Numbered from the stretch's first letter, positions 1-7,501 are shown. The stretch: DNA of 20,000 bases from Prorocentrum cordatum (GCA_963575745.1 CAUYUJ010014766.1:57932-77931); one strand, 5' to 3'. Program-made: numbers and translations. Notes: generated from the sequence alone by a model not told the origin.

Positions 1-428
1 GTCGCCAGTCGCTGGACTGACTTCGCCCGAACACTGTGCATCAGGTTCGCGACGTCGGCGGCGGTTTCTGGCACCGCGTGGATCGTGCAACCCGATCGCG
101 GATTTCCCGATGTCGGCCGCTTCTGAACCGATGGCGGCGTTCAAGTTTGAACGCCCGCTGGCGTTGCTGCCGCGTTGACGCGGCGCGAACCTACCAAAGC
201 TTCAGCGGGCGTCGTTGCTCGTACGTCGCTGCGCCTTGTCACGAGTGCAGCTGTCATCGTGACTCATACCAGGTGTGCAGCTGCAGGCGCACCCTCTTGA
301 GCTCTTTCGATCTCCAAGACCTGCCCCTTCGAGAGGTGTGGCGGACAGCACAACTCTCGGGGCAACGGAGAGGGGTCGTGGGAGTGCTGCTGGATGTCAG
401 ACGTGGGGCGAGCGCACCTGGCTTGACC
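1..428. other. No supported gene; GC-rich sequence
   Basis: Open frames exist on both strands, but none shows a domain or composition that separates it from the GC-rich background. The only structure I can assign is a short dispersed repeat (family J) at 141-195. Confidence 0.5.
141..195 (+). repeat. Dispersed repeat J, copy 1
   Basis: This segment resembles 15278-15334. Shared blocks are a CAA-start, GAACGCC, a GC-rich middle and the terminal GCGCGAACCTACC / GACGCGAACCTACC. Copy 2 abuts repeat I directly; this copy does not. Nature unknown. Confidence 0.5.
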
Positions 429-500
429 CCCCTTCTCCTCCCCCTCCTCCTCCTCCTCCTCCTCCTCCTCCTCCTCCTCCTCCTCCTCCTCCTCCTCCCC
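429..500. repeat. (CCT)n trinucleotide tract
   Basis: Nearly pure CCT/TCC on the plus strand, so the complementary strand is (GGA)n. It inflates open frames into poly-Pro, poly-Leu or poly-Ser (plus) and poly-Glu or poly-Gly (minus), which are not evidence of protein. Repeated GGA is known to form intramolecular quadruplexes and such tracts can form triplex DNA. Confidence 0.9.
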
Positions 501-1154
501 GACGATGTGGTCGTTGCTGCCGCGCGGACGCCTGGAGGTCTTGACCCCAGCAGCCTGGACCGTCTCTCGTGCCCGGCGCGGGGCTCCGGAAGCAGGGCTT
601 GCCGCGTCGTTGTCTTGGAGGGTCACCGCGCGAGGGGGTCTGACCCTCCCCCTCGAAAAGGCCCCCTCCGGGCCCCCCCTCCCAGACCTCTCCCGGATGA
701 GCTCTGGTTCGGAATTTCGGGGCGAGTCCGGGCGTGGTGGCAAGAGGCCCCCAGGACGAGGGAGGCCCCCCATGAAGCCGGAGAGTAGGAACCGTTATCG
801 ACAACCTATGCCATCGGTCCTCTCAGAGACAGTCCGGTCTCGCAGAACATAGGGCGGGGCGAATGGCGCGATAATGGTCGCCTGGTTGTGCGCGGGTGAT
901 CTGTTCAATTGCGACATCGAGCAGGAAATATCCAATGAGCAATTCGAGAGCCTTGAGCTATCATCACTGAGCAGTAGTGGTCATGAGTAGAGGACCAACT
1001 GTAGTGGGTCATGAGCAGCGGTCAATAGAGGCCCATGAACACGCCAAATTCATTCGCGATCCTTCGTGGGGCCAGTGGTGGGGGCACTGGTGGGCCACTG
1101 GAGGTCGCAAGAAGAAGCCAGCGGGAAGGTCGAACTGCCTGCGGCTGCGAGGGT
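501..1154. other. No supported gene
   Basis: Overlapping frames run through this GC-rich stretch without a persuasive coding signal. A short Arg/Gly/Pro-rich frame at 697-852 is discussed under rejected items. I see no repeat copy here. Confidence 0.45.
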
Positions 1155-1333
1155 GGCCCTGGCCCTGGACCCACACTTCCCTACAGGGCAATCTTCACCT
1201 CCACTGTCGACCCCGAGAACCCCCCCCAAATAACATGGAATCTGGGAGGTGTCATGGCCCCGGCCCTGGACCCACACTTCCCTGCAGTGCAATATGTACC
1301 TCCTCTTTCGACCCCGACCCGACCCCCCCCCCC
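1155..1333 (+). repeat. Tandem duplication, period about 101 bp
   Basis: Two imperfect direct copies begin at 1155 and 1256. Both read GGCCC-GGCCCTGGACCC, then ACACTTCCCT, GCAAT, ACCTCC and TCGACCCCGA, and end in a C run. The unit also contains repeat F. Frames crossing it repeat a 'GPGPTLP'-like string, which simply reflects the duplication. Confidence 0.75.
1234..1261 (+). repeat. Dispersed repeat F, copy 1
   Basis: CATGGAATCTGGGAGG followed by TCATGGCCCC. A close copy lies at 2505-2535 in the same orientation with small substitutions and a 2-3 base insertion. Confidence 0.5.
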
Positions 1334-1776
1334 CCCAGAATCGGGGTGGAACAGGAGCCCCCACGACCCGGGAACTGACAGGGCGGGCGCAGGCCTGCCA
1401 AAGCTGCTGCCGCAGCGCCCCCTCGAGAGCCGAGAACTGGCAATTCGCCAATCGGCTTGGCAGGGTGGGGCTTCGTCGTTCGCTCGCCGTCGGCGCGCGT
1501 TGCCCGTCGCCGTCGGCGCCCGTCGGTCGTGGTCGTCGTCGCCGCTCGTCGGCCACTCCACGGTCGTCATCGGTCGACCGAGAGTGCGGGTCTTGAGGTT
1601 CGGGGATCACGGGTTTTCGGCGCCCTGCGGCTCTTGCGGCCTCAGGAGGGCTCCGCGGGGGCCTCTTCGAGAGTTCGCCGTGGCGTGCGGCTCGTCGTCG
1701 GCGCCACTGCGGCTGCCCCCCCCCGCGCCTCCATCGTTTCGTCGCCGACGGCGACCTCCTTGGACAGTGCTTATTG
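1334..1776. other. No supported gene; CGTCGG-rich
   Basis: Very GC-rich sequence with many CGTCG/GTCGGCG words and long frames on both strands. This is typical of stop-poor GC-rich DNA. I could not choose a real coding frame. Confidence 0.4.
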
Positions 1777-1936
1777 GGGGGCCCTGGGACACACACATAA
1801 ATAGACACAAATCCCAGGATTCCCAATATTTTCCATAGTTTCTAAGTTTTCGTCTTCCCCCCCCACTTCCCATTTTTTCACATTTTTCCTTGGGATCGAC
1901 GATGAATTGTGTCTGTGTGTTGTTTCCCCTCCTGAG
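1777..1936 (+). mobile_element. Family A short dispersed element, copy 1
   Basis: About 160 bp, starting GGGCCCTGGGACACACA. It continues through an AGACACAAAT block, an AT-rich centre (CAATATTTTCC), TCGTCTTCCCC, CACTTCCCAT and GATCGACGATG, and ends TGTGTCTGTGTG plus TTTCCCCTCC. Three more copies lie on the same strand at 6070, 8741 and 14348. AGACACAA near the left end and its complement (TTGTGTCT) near the right end form a weak subterminal inverted repeat, which suggests a MITE- or SINE-like element. No coding capacity and no clear target-site duplication seen. Confidence 0.75.
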
Positions 1937-2098
1937 TTTCATATGGCGAAATCAGTGGGGGCTGAAGAAACGTGCACCTGTCGTATCCTGATTGATCTCT
2001 TGTGGGCACCAGAGGGACCCTTCAGGGCCCCTAGGCCCTAAGGCGCACGAGAAATACACTTTTCTGCACCCCCCATTTGCGGTCGGGAACTTTTGCTG

Positions 2099-2274
2099 AG
2101 CGTGTCGCGGCGGCGGCCCTGGCGACACGCTTCGCCTTGCGAGCGCCCAGCGTGTCGCTCCGCTCCGCGGGGCGGAAGGCTGGAAACACTTCGAGACGCT
2201 GGCGCTTGGAATAGGGGTGTGGATAGCGTGTCGCGGCGAGGTGTGGCGGGACAGAATCGGCAGCGCGACACGCT
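2099..2274. repeat. Cluster of a 10-bp motif in both orientations
   Basis: AGCGTGTCGC occurs forward at 2099-2108, 2149-2158 and 2225-2234, and as its exact complement GCGACACGCT at 2122-2131 and 2265-2274. The first inverted pair makes a 10-bp stem with a 13-nt loop; 2225/2265 is a second possible stem. Function unknown: protein-binding sites or remnants of a fold-back element are both possible. Confidence 0.8.
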
Positions 2275-2383
2275 AAGCCAAAGTTCCTGACCGCACCGCC
2301 CCTTCATTACGCGCATCGAAGCGTGGTGGGCGAGAACTGGCAAAGCAACACGCAAAGCCACAGCACCTGACCAAAAGCGCCCC
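2249..2383 (+). repeat. Imperfect tandem duplication, period about 80 bp
   Basis: 2249-2303 and 2329-2383 share the order GAA-T/C-GGCA, AGC-ACACGC, AAGCCA, CCTGACC and GCCCC. They are diverged but collinear. The first copy carries one motif of the 10-bp cluster. Confidence 0.55.
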
Positions 2384-2504
2384 CCCCCTCTCGGGGGCGT
2401 CCAAGAGGGGGGCGTCCGAGAGGTGGGGGGTCGCATATCACGGACGGAGCCATGTGCGCGGACGAGGAGGGGACCAGGGGATGCACCCAAAGAAAACAAT
2501 GTGC

Positions 2505-2535
2505 CATGAAATCTCTGGGAGGTATCACGGCCCCT
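2505..2535 (+). repeat. Dispersed repeat F, copy 2
   Basis: CATGAAATCTCTGGGAGG followed by TATCACGGCCCC matches 1234-1261 with a few changes. Not associated with any gene. Confidence 0.5.
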
Positions 2536-2622
2536 GGGCCATGATATCCACGCACCCCTGGTCACCCCACCCGTCTTGGACACCCCCGACCCTCAGCACG
2601 CAGTGCCCGACCTCCGACAATA

Positions 2623-2858
2623 GAGGCCTCCTAGATGATGGGGTCGGAGTAGATGTGGTCGAAGGATCGCGCCGCATCGCCGATGATGCATCAGCGACAC
2701 ATCGCCGATGCACGGGCGATACAGCGGCGACGTCGGCGAGGCATCGGCGACGTCGGCGTGGAGAAGATCGGGCTCGGCATCGCGCCGCCTCGGCGATGCA
2801 TCGTCGATGCGGCGCGATCCTTCGACCCCATCTGCTCCGACCCCGTCTACGAGGCCTA
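2623..2858. mobile_element. Family B fold-back element, copy 1
   Basis: The left arm (2623-2692) and right arm (2795-2858) are inverted copies of about 63-70 nt. Both contain AGGCCTC, GGGGTCGGAG, AGATG-GGTCGAAGGATCG and CGCCGCATCG read inward. The interior is a run of ATCGGCGATG / GATGCATC words and is itself self-complementary. A second element of the same design lies at 5820-6047. Small size, long arms and no ORF fit a MITE or fold-back element. No autonomous partner or clear target duplication is visible. Confidence 0.75.
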
Positions 2859-2908
2859 CACACCGCCACTCCCCGAACAACGAGAGCTCCGACGAGGAAA
2901 CACAGGCT

Positions 2909-3102
2909 AGGAGGAGGAGGAGGAGGAGGAGGAGGAGGAGGAGTAGGAGGAGGAGGAGGAGGAGGAGGGAGTCCCCCCGGGATGGGAGGAGAGAGGAGGA
3001 GGAGGAGGAGGAGGAGGGGAGGAGGAGGAAGGAGGAGGAGGAGGAGGAGGAGGAGAGGAGGAGGAGGAGGAGGAGGAGAGGAGGAGGAGGAGGAGGAGGA
3101 GG
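2909..3102. repeat. (GGA)n tract, interrupted
   Basis: Purine-rich on the plus strand for about 190 nt, with one interruption near 2969-2986 (GTCCCCCCGGGATGG). It produces poly-Arg, poly-Glu and poly-Gly frames on plus and poly-Ser, poly-Leu and poly-Pro on minus, all of which I treat as artefacts. Confidence 0.9.
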
Positions 3103-3291
3103 CCTAGAGACAAGAGGGTCGCTCGCCCAGCGGGGCCGCAACGGAGCGCTGCGGGGGCGGCGGGCGTCGGGCCGGGTTTGGCCGGGCTCGGCCTGCGGGC
3201 GTCGCGGCTCGGCGACACCAGCGCGGTGCGCAGCCTGCTCATCTTCTGCTGCAGGCCTCCGCCGGGCCGCCGGGCGGATGGGGCCAAAGGA
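3103..3291. other. GC-rich spacer between two GGA tracts
   Basis: Non-repetitive, very GC-rich sequence with no stop-free frame that stands out. It may be an insertion into, or the flank between, two expansions of one original GGA array. Confidence 0.4.
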
Positions 3292-3395
3292 AGGGAGGAG
3301 GAGGAGGAGGAGGAGGAGGAGGAGGAGGAGGACGAGAAAGAGGAGGAGGAGGAAGAGGAGGAGGAGGAGGAGGAGGAGGAAGAGGAGGAGGAGGA
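3292..3395. repeat. (GGA)n tract, second block
   Basis: About 100 nt of GAG/GGA with occasional GAA and GAC variants. Same purine strand as the preceding block. Confidence 0.9.
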
Positions 3396-3639
3396 CCAGT
3401 GTAAACCCAAGAGTCATCAACGATGTTGGAGCAAACCCTCCCTCCAAGCTCCCTCTCCATAGGCCCCTACATCGGTTCATTTCCATTGATGGAACTGCCT
3501 CGTTGGAAGACACCCGTTTGAAGACCCTGAAGCATGCCACAACGTTGTTCTCGTGATTCCAACGCCACGGAGCAACCTGACTGCTGCGTCTTGGCAATCC
3601 TGAATCGTGTCAGAAAGCCATTCCTAGGACTTCAACACA
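3396..3639. other. Lower-GC unique stretch, open on both strands
   Basis: Composition falls sharply relative to the flanks. Plus-strand codons to a TAA/TGA near 3556 and a minus-strand frame starting near 3597 are both open, and each merges with the neighbouring GGA tract. I recognise neither product and cannot choose a strand. It may be an exon, or the edge of a repeat, next to family C. Confidence 0.3.
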
Positions 3640-4061
3640 GAGAACCAACGTAACTGGTGCACCCGCATAATCCCGAATCCTTCCAGAGCGCCATTTCTGG
3701 TACGTTGATGATGGGAAGACATGAAACTCTTGATGTAATTCGAATGTGCGCCGCGCTTAGGCGAGAGCCACATTTTGAAAATGAACCGCCCTCAATCCGT
3801 GAAGCTCTTGCAAAGTGTCAGAACGAATGTGCGCCGTGCTAAGGCAAGAACAACATGTTGAAAACCACTCGCCCCTAATCCGTGAAACTTGTGCAACTCT
3901 TAAACGACTGTGCGCCGCGCGAAAGCGAGAACCACATTAAAAAACACCCGCCCTCAATCCGTGAAACTCTTGCAATTTATAAAAACGAATGTGCGCGGCA
4001 CCAAGGCGAGAACCACATTTTGAAAACCACCCGCCCTCCATATGTCAAACTCTTGCCACTT
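3640..4061 (-). repeat. Family C satellite array 1 (about 82-bp unit)
   Basis: The marker CGAATGTGCG or its variant recurs at 3741, 3824, 3905 and 3986, giving periods of 83, 81 and 81. Each unit also has GGCGAGA-CCACATT, TGAAAACCACC, CGCCCTCAATCC and GTGAAACTCTTGCAA. A degenerate unit seems to precede at about 3640-3740. The complement is the same satellite found in plus orientation at 9672-9748 and 10594-11215. Composition is noticeably more AT-rich than most of the window. No coding function is supported. Confidence 0.9.
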
Positions 4062-4175
4062 GTTACGCTTCAGCATCAGGAATGGTGAGGAAATCTCAGG
4101 CGAAACGCCTGGTCCGCCCTAAAAACTGGCCTCGGGGTGCGACAGGGAGAACTCAATTATAAGGAAAAGGAATGC
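4062..4175. other. Spacer, no feature
   Basis: Unique sequence between satellite array 1 and the following GGA tract. Nothing recognised. Confidence 0.4.
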
Positions 4176-4262
4176 AGGAGGAGGAGGAGGAGGAGGAGGA
4201 GGAGGAGGAGGAGGAGGAGGAGGAGGAGGAGGGGGTATCCTCCCCCTCCTCCTCCCGTCCTG
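4176..4262. repeat. (GGA)n tract facing a CCT-rich block (hairpin)
   Basis: About 58 nt of pure GGA end in GAGGAGGGGGTATC and are followed at once by CTCCCCCTCCTCC, so the purine and pyrimidine strands switch at about 4233. GAGGAGGGGG can pair with CCCCCTCCTC across a 6-nt loop. Head-to-head GGA/CCT arrays are prone to cruciform or slippage events. Confidence 0.8.
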
Positions 4263-4362
4263 CTCCTCGTGATCGTCCTGCCCCTCCTCCTTGACCTGTG
4301 CTCCTCTACCCCTTTTGTTTGAAGTTTTAGGCGGGCTTCGATGGTTAGGCTCGCAGCGTTTG

Positions 4363-4432
4363 CCCTCCACCTCCTCCTCCTCCTCCTCCTCCCCTTCTGC
4401 AAACTCCTCCTCTGCCTCCTCCAACTCCCTCA
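4363..4432. repeat. (CTC)n tract
   Basis: A short, partly interrupted CTC/CCT tract on the plus strand. Poly-Glu frames on the minus strand across it are repeat artefacts. Confidence 0.75.
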
Positions 4433-4526
4433 CCTTGATGTAGGGATGAAGACAGGGGGGTGAAAGGGAGAAGAGGTCTTCTCCTGGCTGCAGTTGTGAC
4501 TCCTCCGAGTTTTGCATCCTGTGGCG

Positions 4527-4719
4527 ATGTCAGATCTCGCGGGTCCTGGAAAGCCCAGGCAAACTGGCGATACTGTTGGACCCGCGTGGGACGGGCGTGC
4601 CGTGTCGGAGAGTGCGTCGCAAGCAGCAGGACTCGGAGCAGGAGACGAGGGGGAGCGGGGCAACGATCAGTCACCCGACACCATCCCCAGTGAATTTCGA
4701 CAGTGGGCGGGGCCAAAGC
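4527..4719 (+). CDS. Candidate 5' exon, unknown protein
   Basis: An open frame from ATG 4527 reads MSDLAGPGKPRQTGDTVG and continues with a mixed Ser/Ala/Gly/Asp/Glu composition to QWAGPKR, with G/C-biased third positions. No domain is recognised. Just beyond, GTACAA at 4720 could be a 5' splice site, leading into a pyrimidine tract and AG acceptor candidates at 5032-5033 and 5039-5040. The same frame also stays open through the CCT tract as a Pro/Ser-rich linker to TGA 5298-5300, so an unspliced 257-residue Pro-rich product is the alternative. It may belong to the same gene as 5231-5849, but no frame-consistent join was found. What favours a gene is codon character, not homology. Confidence 0.3.
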
Positions 4720-4727
4720 GTACAAAC

Positions 4728-4985
4728 CACCCCCTCCTCCCGCCTCCTCTTCTCCCTTCTGCCACGAAACCTGCACATCCTCCTCCTCATCCTCCTTCCC
4801 CTTCCCACCTGGTTTCTCCTCCTCCTCCTCCTCCTCGTCCTCCTCCTCCTCTTTCTCCTCCTCCTCCTCCTTATCCTCCTCCTCCTCGCTTCTCCTCCCT
4901 CTTATTCTCCCTTTTCCCCCTCCCTCCTCCTCCTCTTCCTGTCCTGCTTCCTCCTTGCTCACACCCTCTCCTACCTCGGGCCTCC
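4728..4985. repeat. CCT-rich pyrimidine tract, possibly intronic
   Basis: About 260 nt of CCT/CTC/TCC with scattered variants. It lies between a possible donor at 4720 and possible acceptors at 5033/5040, so it could act as a very long polypyrimidine tract of an intron. The repeat is certain; the intron assignment is inference. Confidence 0.75.
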
Positions 4986-5012
4986 TCCTCAACTGGATTA
5001 GTTAAGACCAGG

Positions 5013-5138
5013 CCGACGCCGACGCTGACGCAGAACACAGCTTTGACGACGACGCCGACCGCCGACAATGACGGCGCCGACGACGCCGCAATGACGCCGA
5101 CGACGCCAGATGACGTCGGCGACGCCGACGTCGTCTGG
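5013..5138 (+). repeat. GACGCC-type repeat ending in a 33-nt near-palindrome
   Basis: GCCGACGCC / GACGACGCC words fill 5013-5105. At 5106-5138 two 16-nt arms (CCAGATGACGTCGGCG and CGCCGACGTCGTCTGG) are inverted with one mismatch and a single-base centre. The same DNA reads as an Asp/Ala-rich frame (about 5040-5225, frame of 4527) with strong G/C third positions, so it may be both repeat and coding. Confidence 0.65.
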
Positions 5139-5230
5139 CGGCAGTGGCCTTTCATCTCCGCGGCGCAGATCTCCACAGCGCCCAGCAGCCGGCAGGTCCG
5201 CGGGGACGGCGTGTGCGGGCCTGCGGAGAG

Positions 5231-5849
5231 ATGGAGAGGACCGGCCAGTGCCAGCCAGGAGGGAAGATGGCCCGCATCAACACGCGCGTGCCGGCGCTGA
5301 TGCCAAGGTCAGTCTCCGGGGAGTTGCGTCCTCCGCTCCACTGGAAGGGAGCAGTCAACTTCGATGAGGTCGACCCTGCGACCATGATCCAGGGCCCCCA
5401 CTCGCCCTTCTCCTTCCCATTCCTCCCCCTTTCCCGTCCTTCCCTCATTTCCCTTCTTCCCATTCCTTCCCCTTCCCCTTCCCCGTCCTTCCTTTCCTTC
5501 CCTTCTTCCCCTTCCCTTCTTTTCCGCCCCTCCTTCCCCCAGTGCCCTCCTTCGCCCCCTGCCCCTGCCTTCCTTCCCCTTTTGCCCAGCTCGCCCCTCC
5601 CCCTCCCTATTCAGCTGTGGGCACATCGCGGAGGGCCTGTGGGCCAGTGGGACGCCGGAGGACTACGAGAGGATTTTTAGCAGCGACCGCGCCAAGTCCA
5701 ACTGGACGTGGTCTGAGCGTCACCAGCACCCGAGCCATGCCAAAGCGCCCAGCAAGGCGCTTGTGGACCCCGCTGCCGCCTTCGCTGAGCGTCAGGATCA
5801 CGAAGGGGGGAGGCCTCAGAGGCCTCCCAGATGGGGTCCGAGTAGATAG
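5231..5849 (+). CDS. Candidate spliced gene, unknown protein (exons 5231-5307 and 5615-5849)
   Basis: Exon 1 reads from ATG 5231 (or ATG 5267) to ALMP, with about 88% G/C third positions. CCAAG|GTCAGT at 5308 is a good donor. The intron ends in a pyrimidine run and CTATTCAG at 5614. The spliced codon AG|C keeps the frame and leads into CGHIAEGLWASGTPEDYERI, then FSSDRAKSNW and a His/Pro/Ala-rich region ending AFAERQDHE. This is the most protein-like text in the window. The frame ends at TAG 5847-5849, which lies inside the left arm of fold-back element B2, so the last ~10 residues and the stop come from the element. The true 3' end may instead be an exon that splices before it. The joined product would be 103 residues. 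I recognise no family, and upstream exons are likely. Confidence 0.45.
5308..5614 (+). other. Probable intron, 307 nt, pyrimidine-rich
   Basis: Bounded by AAG|GTCAGT and CTATTCAG|C. From about 5405 to 5610 it is almost entirely C and T, built from CCTTCC and CCCTTC words. Removing it joins two strongly coding-like stretches in frame (phase 2). The canonical GT-AG ends are compatible with most eukaryotes and are not diagnostic of dinoflagellates, where GC and GA donors also occur. Confidence 0.5.
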
Positions 5850-6047
5850 GGTCGGGGGAACGCGCCTGGACCCCATCCACTCGGACCGAAGAATAGGCGA
5901 CGCATCGGCAATGCATCGAGGACACCGGGGATGCATCGGCGACACATCGGTGTGGAGAATATCGAGCCCCACGTCGAGCCGCATCGCCGATGCTCCGGCG
6001 ATGCGGCGCGATGCTTCGACCCCACCTGCTCGGACCCCATCTGGGAG
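5820..6047. mobile_element. Family B fold-back element, copy 2
   Basis: The terminal arms 5824-5854 and 6017-6047 match at 28 of 31 positions when inverted; both start CTCCCAGATGGGGTCCGAG from the outside. A nested inverted pair, GGTCCGAGT at 5835-5843 and ACTCGGACC at 5879-5887, adds a second hairpin. The interior is rich in GCATCGGCGATG-like words, as in copy 1 (2623-2858). It inserts at or just after the last coding-like codons of the candidate gene. Family A copy 2 begins only 23 bp past its right end. Confidence 0.8.
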
Positions 6048-6069
6048 AGCTGGAGCCGGCTACACTGAA

Positions 6070-6221
6070 GGGGCCCTGGGATACACAAACAAATACACAC
6101 AAATGAAAGGATTCTCAATATTTTCCTGGATTTTTTTTGGTGTTTGTCTCCCCCCCCACTCCCCATAATTTTCATATATTTTCCGACGATTATTGTGTCT
6201 GTGCGCTTTTCCCCCTCCTGC
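6070..6221 (+). mobile_element. Family A short dispersed element, copy 2
   Basis: GGGGCCCTGGGATACACAAA start, then ACACACAAAT, GGATTCTCAATATTTTCC, GTCTCCCCCCCCACT, CGACGATTATTGTGTCTGTG and TTTTCCCCCTCC. Collinear with copies at 1777, 8741 and 14348, same strand. The sequence just after it (GAGAGTGAACTCTTCGG) resembles that after copy 4 (GAGAGAACTCTCACCG), so the element may extend further right in these two copies. Confidence 0.75.
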
Positions 6222-6232
6222 TACACGCAGGA

Positions 6233-6414
6233 GCGACCCTGGGGCAGAGAGTGAACTCTTCGGTGCGCGGCTGTCGGGGGGGGGGGTGCCGTGGGAGGCC
6301 AAAACACGAGCGCGCAAGGCGCTGCCGTCGCGTCGCGCCCGGCCATCGGGGGGCCCCGGGGGGGCGCGTGCCGTAGGCCACTCTGGCGAAGGGTCACTCT
6401 CGCCCTGGGTCGGG
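6233..6414. repeat. Imperfect long inverted repeat
   Basis: GCGACCCTGGGG...GAGAGTGAACTCTTCG (6233-6262) pairs with CGAAGGGTCACTCTCGCCC plus TGGGTCGGGC (6387-6414), with small gaps. The ~125-nt centre is GC-rich with runs of G. It starts a few bases past family A copy 2 and could be a separate fold-back or the tail of that element. Confidence 0.45.
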
Positions 6415-6616
6415 CACATCCTCCCACAAGCGGACTTTCACAACGAATGCTTTAAAACAAATGTCAGCAATGGTAGAGAAATCGTCCCCAGACGAGTTTT
6501 CTCACGAATCTGGAGAGTTCCTCCTGTGGAGGGGCGTTCCCGATCTAAAACTCTTACGAACAGTCGGCAGAGGCAGAGACCGGGCATCGCACTGCTGCCA
6601 CACGCCTCGCCTTCCT
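6415..6616. other. No supported feature
   Basis: Mixed-composition sequence with short frames on both strands. Nothing recognised. Confidence 0.4.
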
Positions 6617-6743
6617 TTGAGCAGGGACCGACCGCCCCGGCATTCCTATAGTCAAACCACGGAATGTTCTTAGAACCCAACAAATGAACTAAGAACGAAA
6701 CAATGTTCTTAGAACATCAACCCGATGTGTTAAAACGAGACAG
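6617..6743 (+). repeat. Dispersed repeat I, copy 1
   Basis: 127 nt, nearly collinear with 15335-15461. Shared text includes TTGAGCAGGGACCGACCG, CCCGGCATTCCTA, AGAAC words and CCCGATGTG-TAAAAC-AGACAG. Inside, ATGTTCTTAGAAC occurs twice (6664, 6703) with an inverted GAACTAAGAAC between them (6686-6696), giving a set of small inverted repeats. Equal length in both copies suggests a defined element. No ORF. Confidence 0.8.
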
Positions 6744-6783
6744 CCCCCGGGATAGGTACTTCACGCTCTGAGAGGGGGGAGTC

Positions 6784-6977
6784 GGGGAACAAAAAATGAA
6801 ATGAAGATAAAAATTCGGAGGCCCGCGCGGACTTCTCGGATCGGCGCTGGACCCCCCTGGCGGCGCCTCCGGCTCCGCCCCTGGGGCGCTCCGCGCGCCA
6901 GGGAGTGGGTCCAGCGCCGATCCGAGAAGTCCGCGCGGACCTCCGAGTTTCTGTGCTTATGCCACTTTTTGTTCCCC
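6784..6977. mobile_element. Family E fold-back element (194 bp)
   Basis: Two 71-nt arms (6784-6854, 6907-6977) are inverted copies: 61 of 71 positions match and the inner 32 are identical. The outer ends read GGGGAACAAAAA / TTTTTGTTCCCC. The inner part includes CGCGCGGACTTCTCGG and ATCGGCGCTGGACCC. The 52-nt loop itself begins CCCTGGCG and ends CGCCAGGG plus AGT, extending the stem. The short size and precise ends fit a MITE-like or fold-back element. Only one copy is present in this window. Confidence 0.85.
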
Positions 6978-7262
6978 CAGGGACCCCCCCCCCCTGGAGG
7001 AGGAGAGGGCACAGACCAGCCTGCCGATCGATCCACGAAGGACCGACGGGCGACGAGGCCTCCGTCACCCTGCCGGGGTGTGCGGTGGCCCGGGCAGCCC
7101 GGGGCCTCCGATCCGCGCGGACCGGTCGGGCCTCGGAGGCCGCCTCGGCCCCTCGGCGGGGACTCCCTCCTCATCCGATGGGTCTCTGTTGACGGCCCCA
7201 CAGGCCCCGATCTGGTGCGGTCTGGTTGTTGTGTCCCCGATCTGTTTTGGTTTCCTCCGTGT
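6978..7262. other. No supported gene; GC-rich, one hairpin
   Basis: GGCCTCCGA (7103-7111) and TCGGAGGCC (7133-7141) form a perfect 9-bp stem whose loop contains CCGCGCGG. Long frames on both strands lack distinguishing coding features. Confidence 0.45.
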
Positions 7263-7288
7263 GTGTATATATAGATAGATAGATAGAT

Positions 7289-7343
<55 letters not shown>

Positions 7344-7394
7344 TATAGATATATAGATAGTTAGATATATATATATAGATAGATAGATAGACAT

Positions 7395-7433
<39 letters not shown>

Positions 7434-7434
7434 T

Positions 7435-7467
<33 letters not shown>

Positions 7468-7468
7468 C

Positions 7469-7501
<33 letters not shown>

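Noticed and set aside
36-804. Long frames on both strands over the first 800 bp
   Set aside because: They owe their length to GC-rich, stop-poor DNA and to the CCT tract, and give poly-Leu, poly-Pro, poly-Glu or poly-Gly. No domain or consistent coding signal.
697-852. Arg/Gly/Pro-rich frame beginning MSSGSEFRGESG
   Set aside because: It looks somewhat like an RGG-type tail, but it is only 51 residues, lies in GC-rich DNA open in several frames, and has no splice or homology support.
2593-3597. 334-residue minus-strand frame and overlapping plus-strand frames
   Set aside because: Most of the length is the two GGA tracts plus element B1. Only the ends are non-repetitive, and the opposite strand is open as well.
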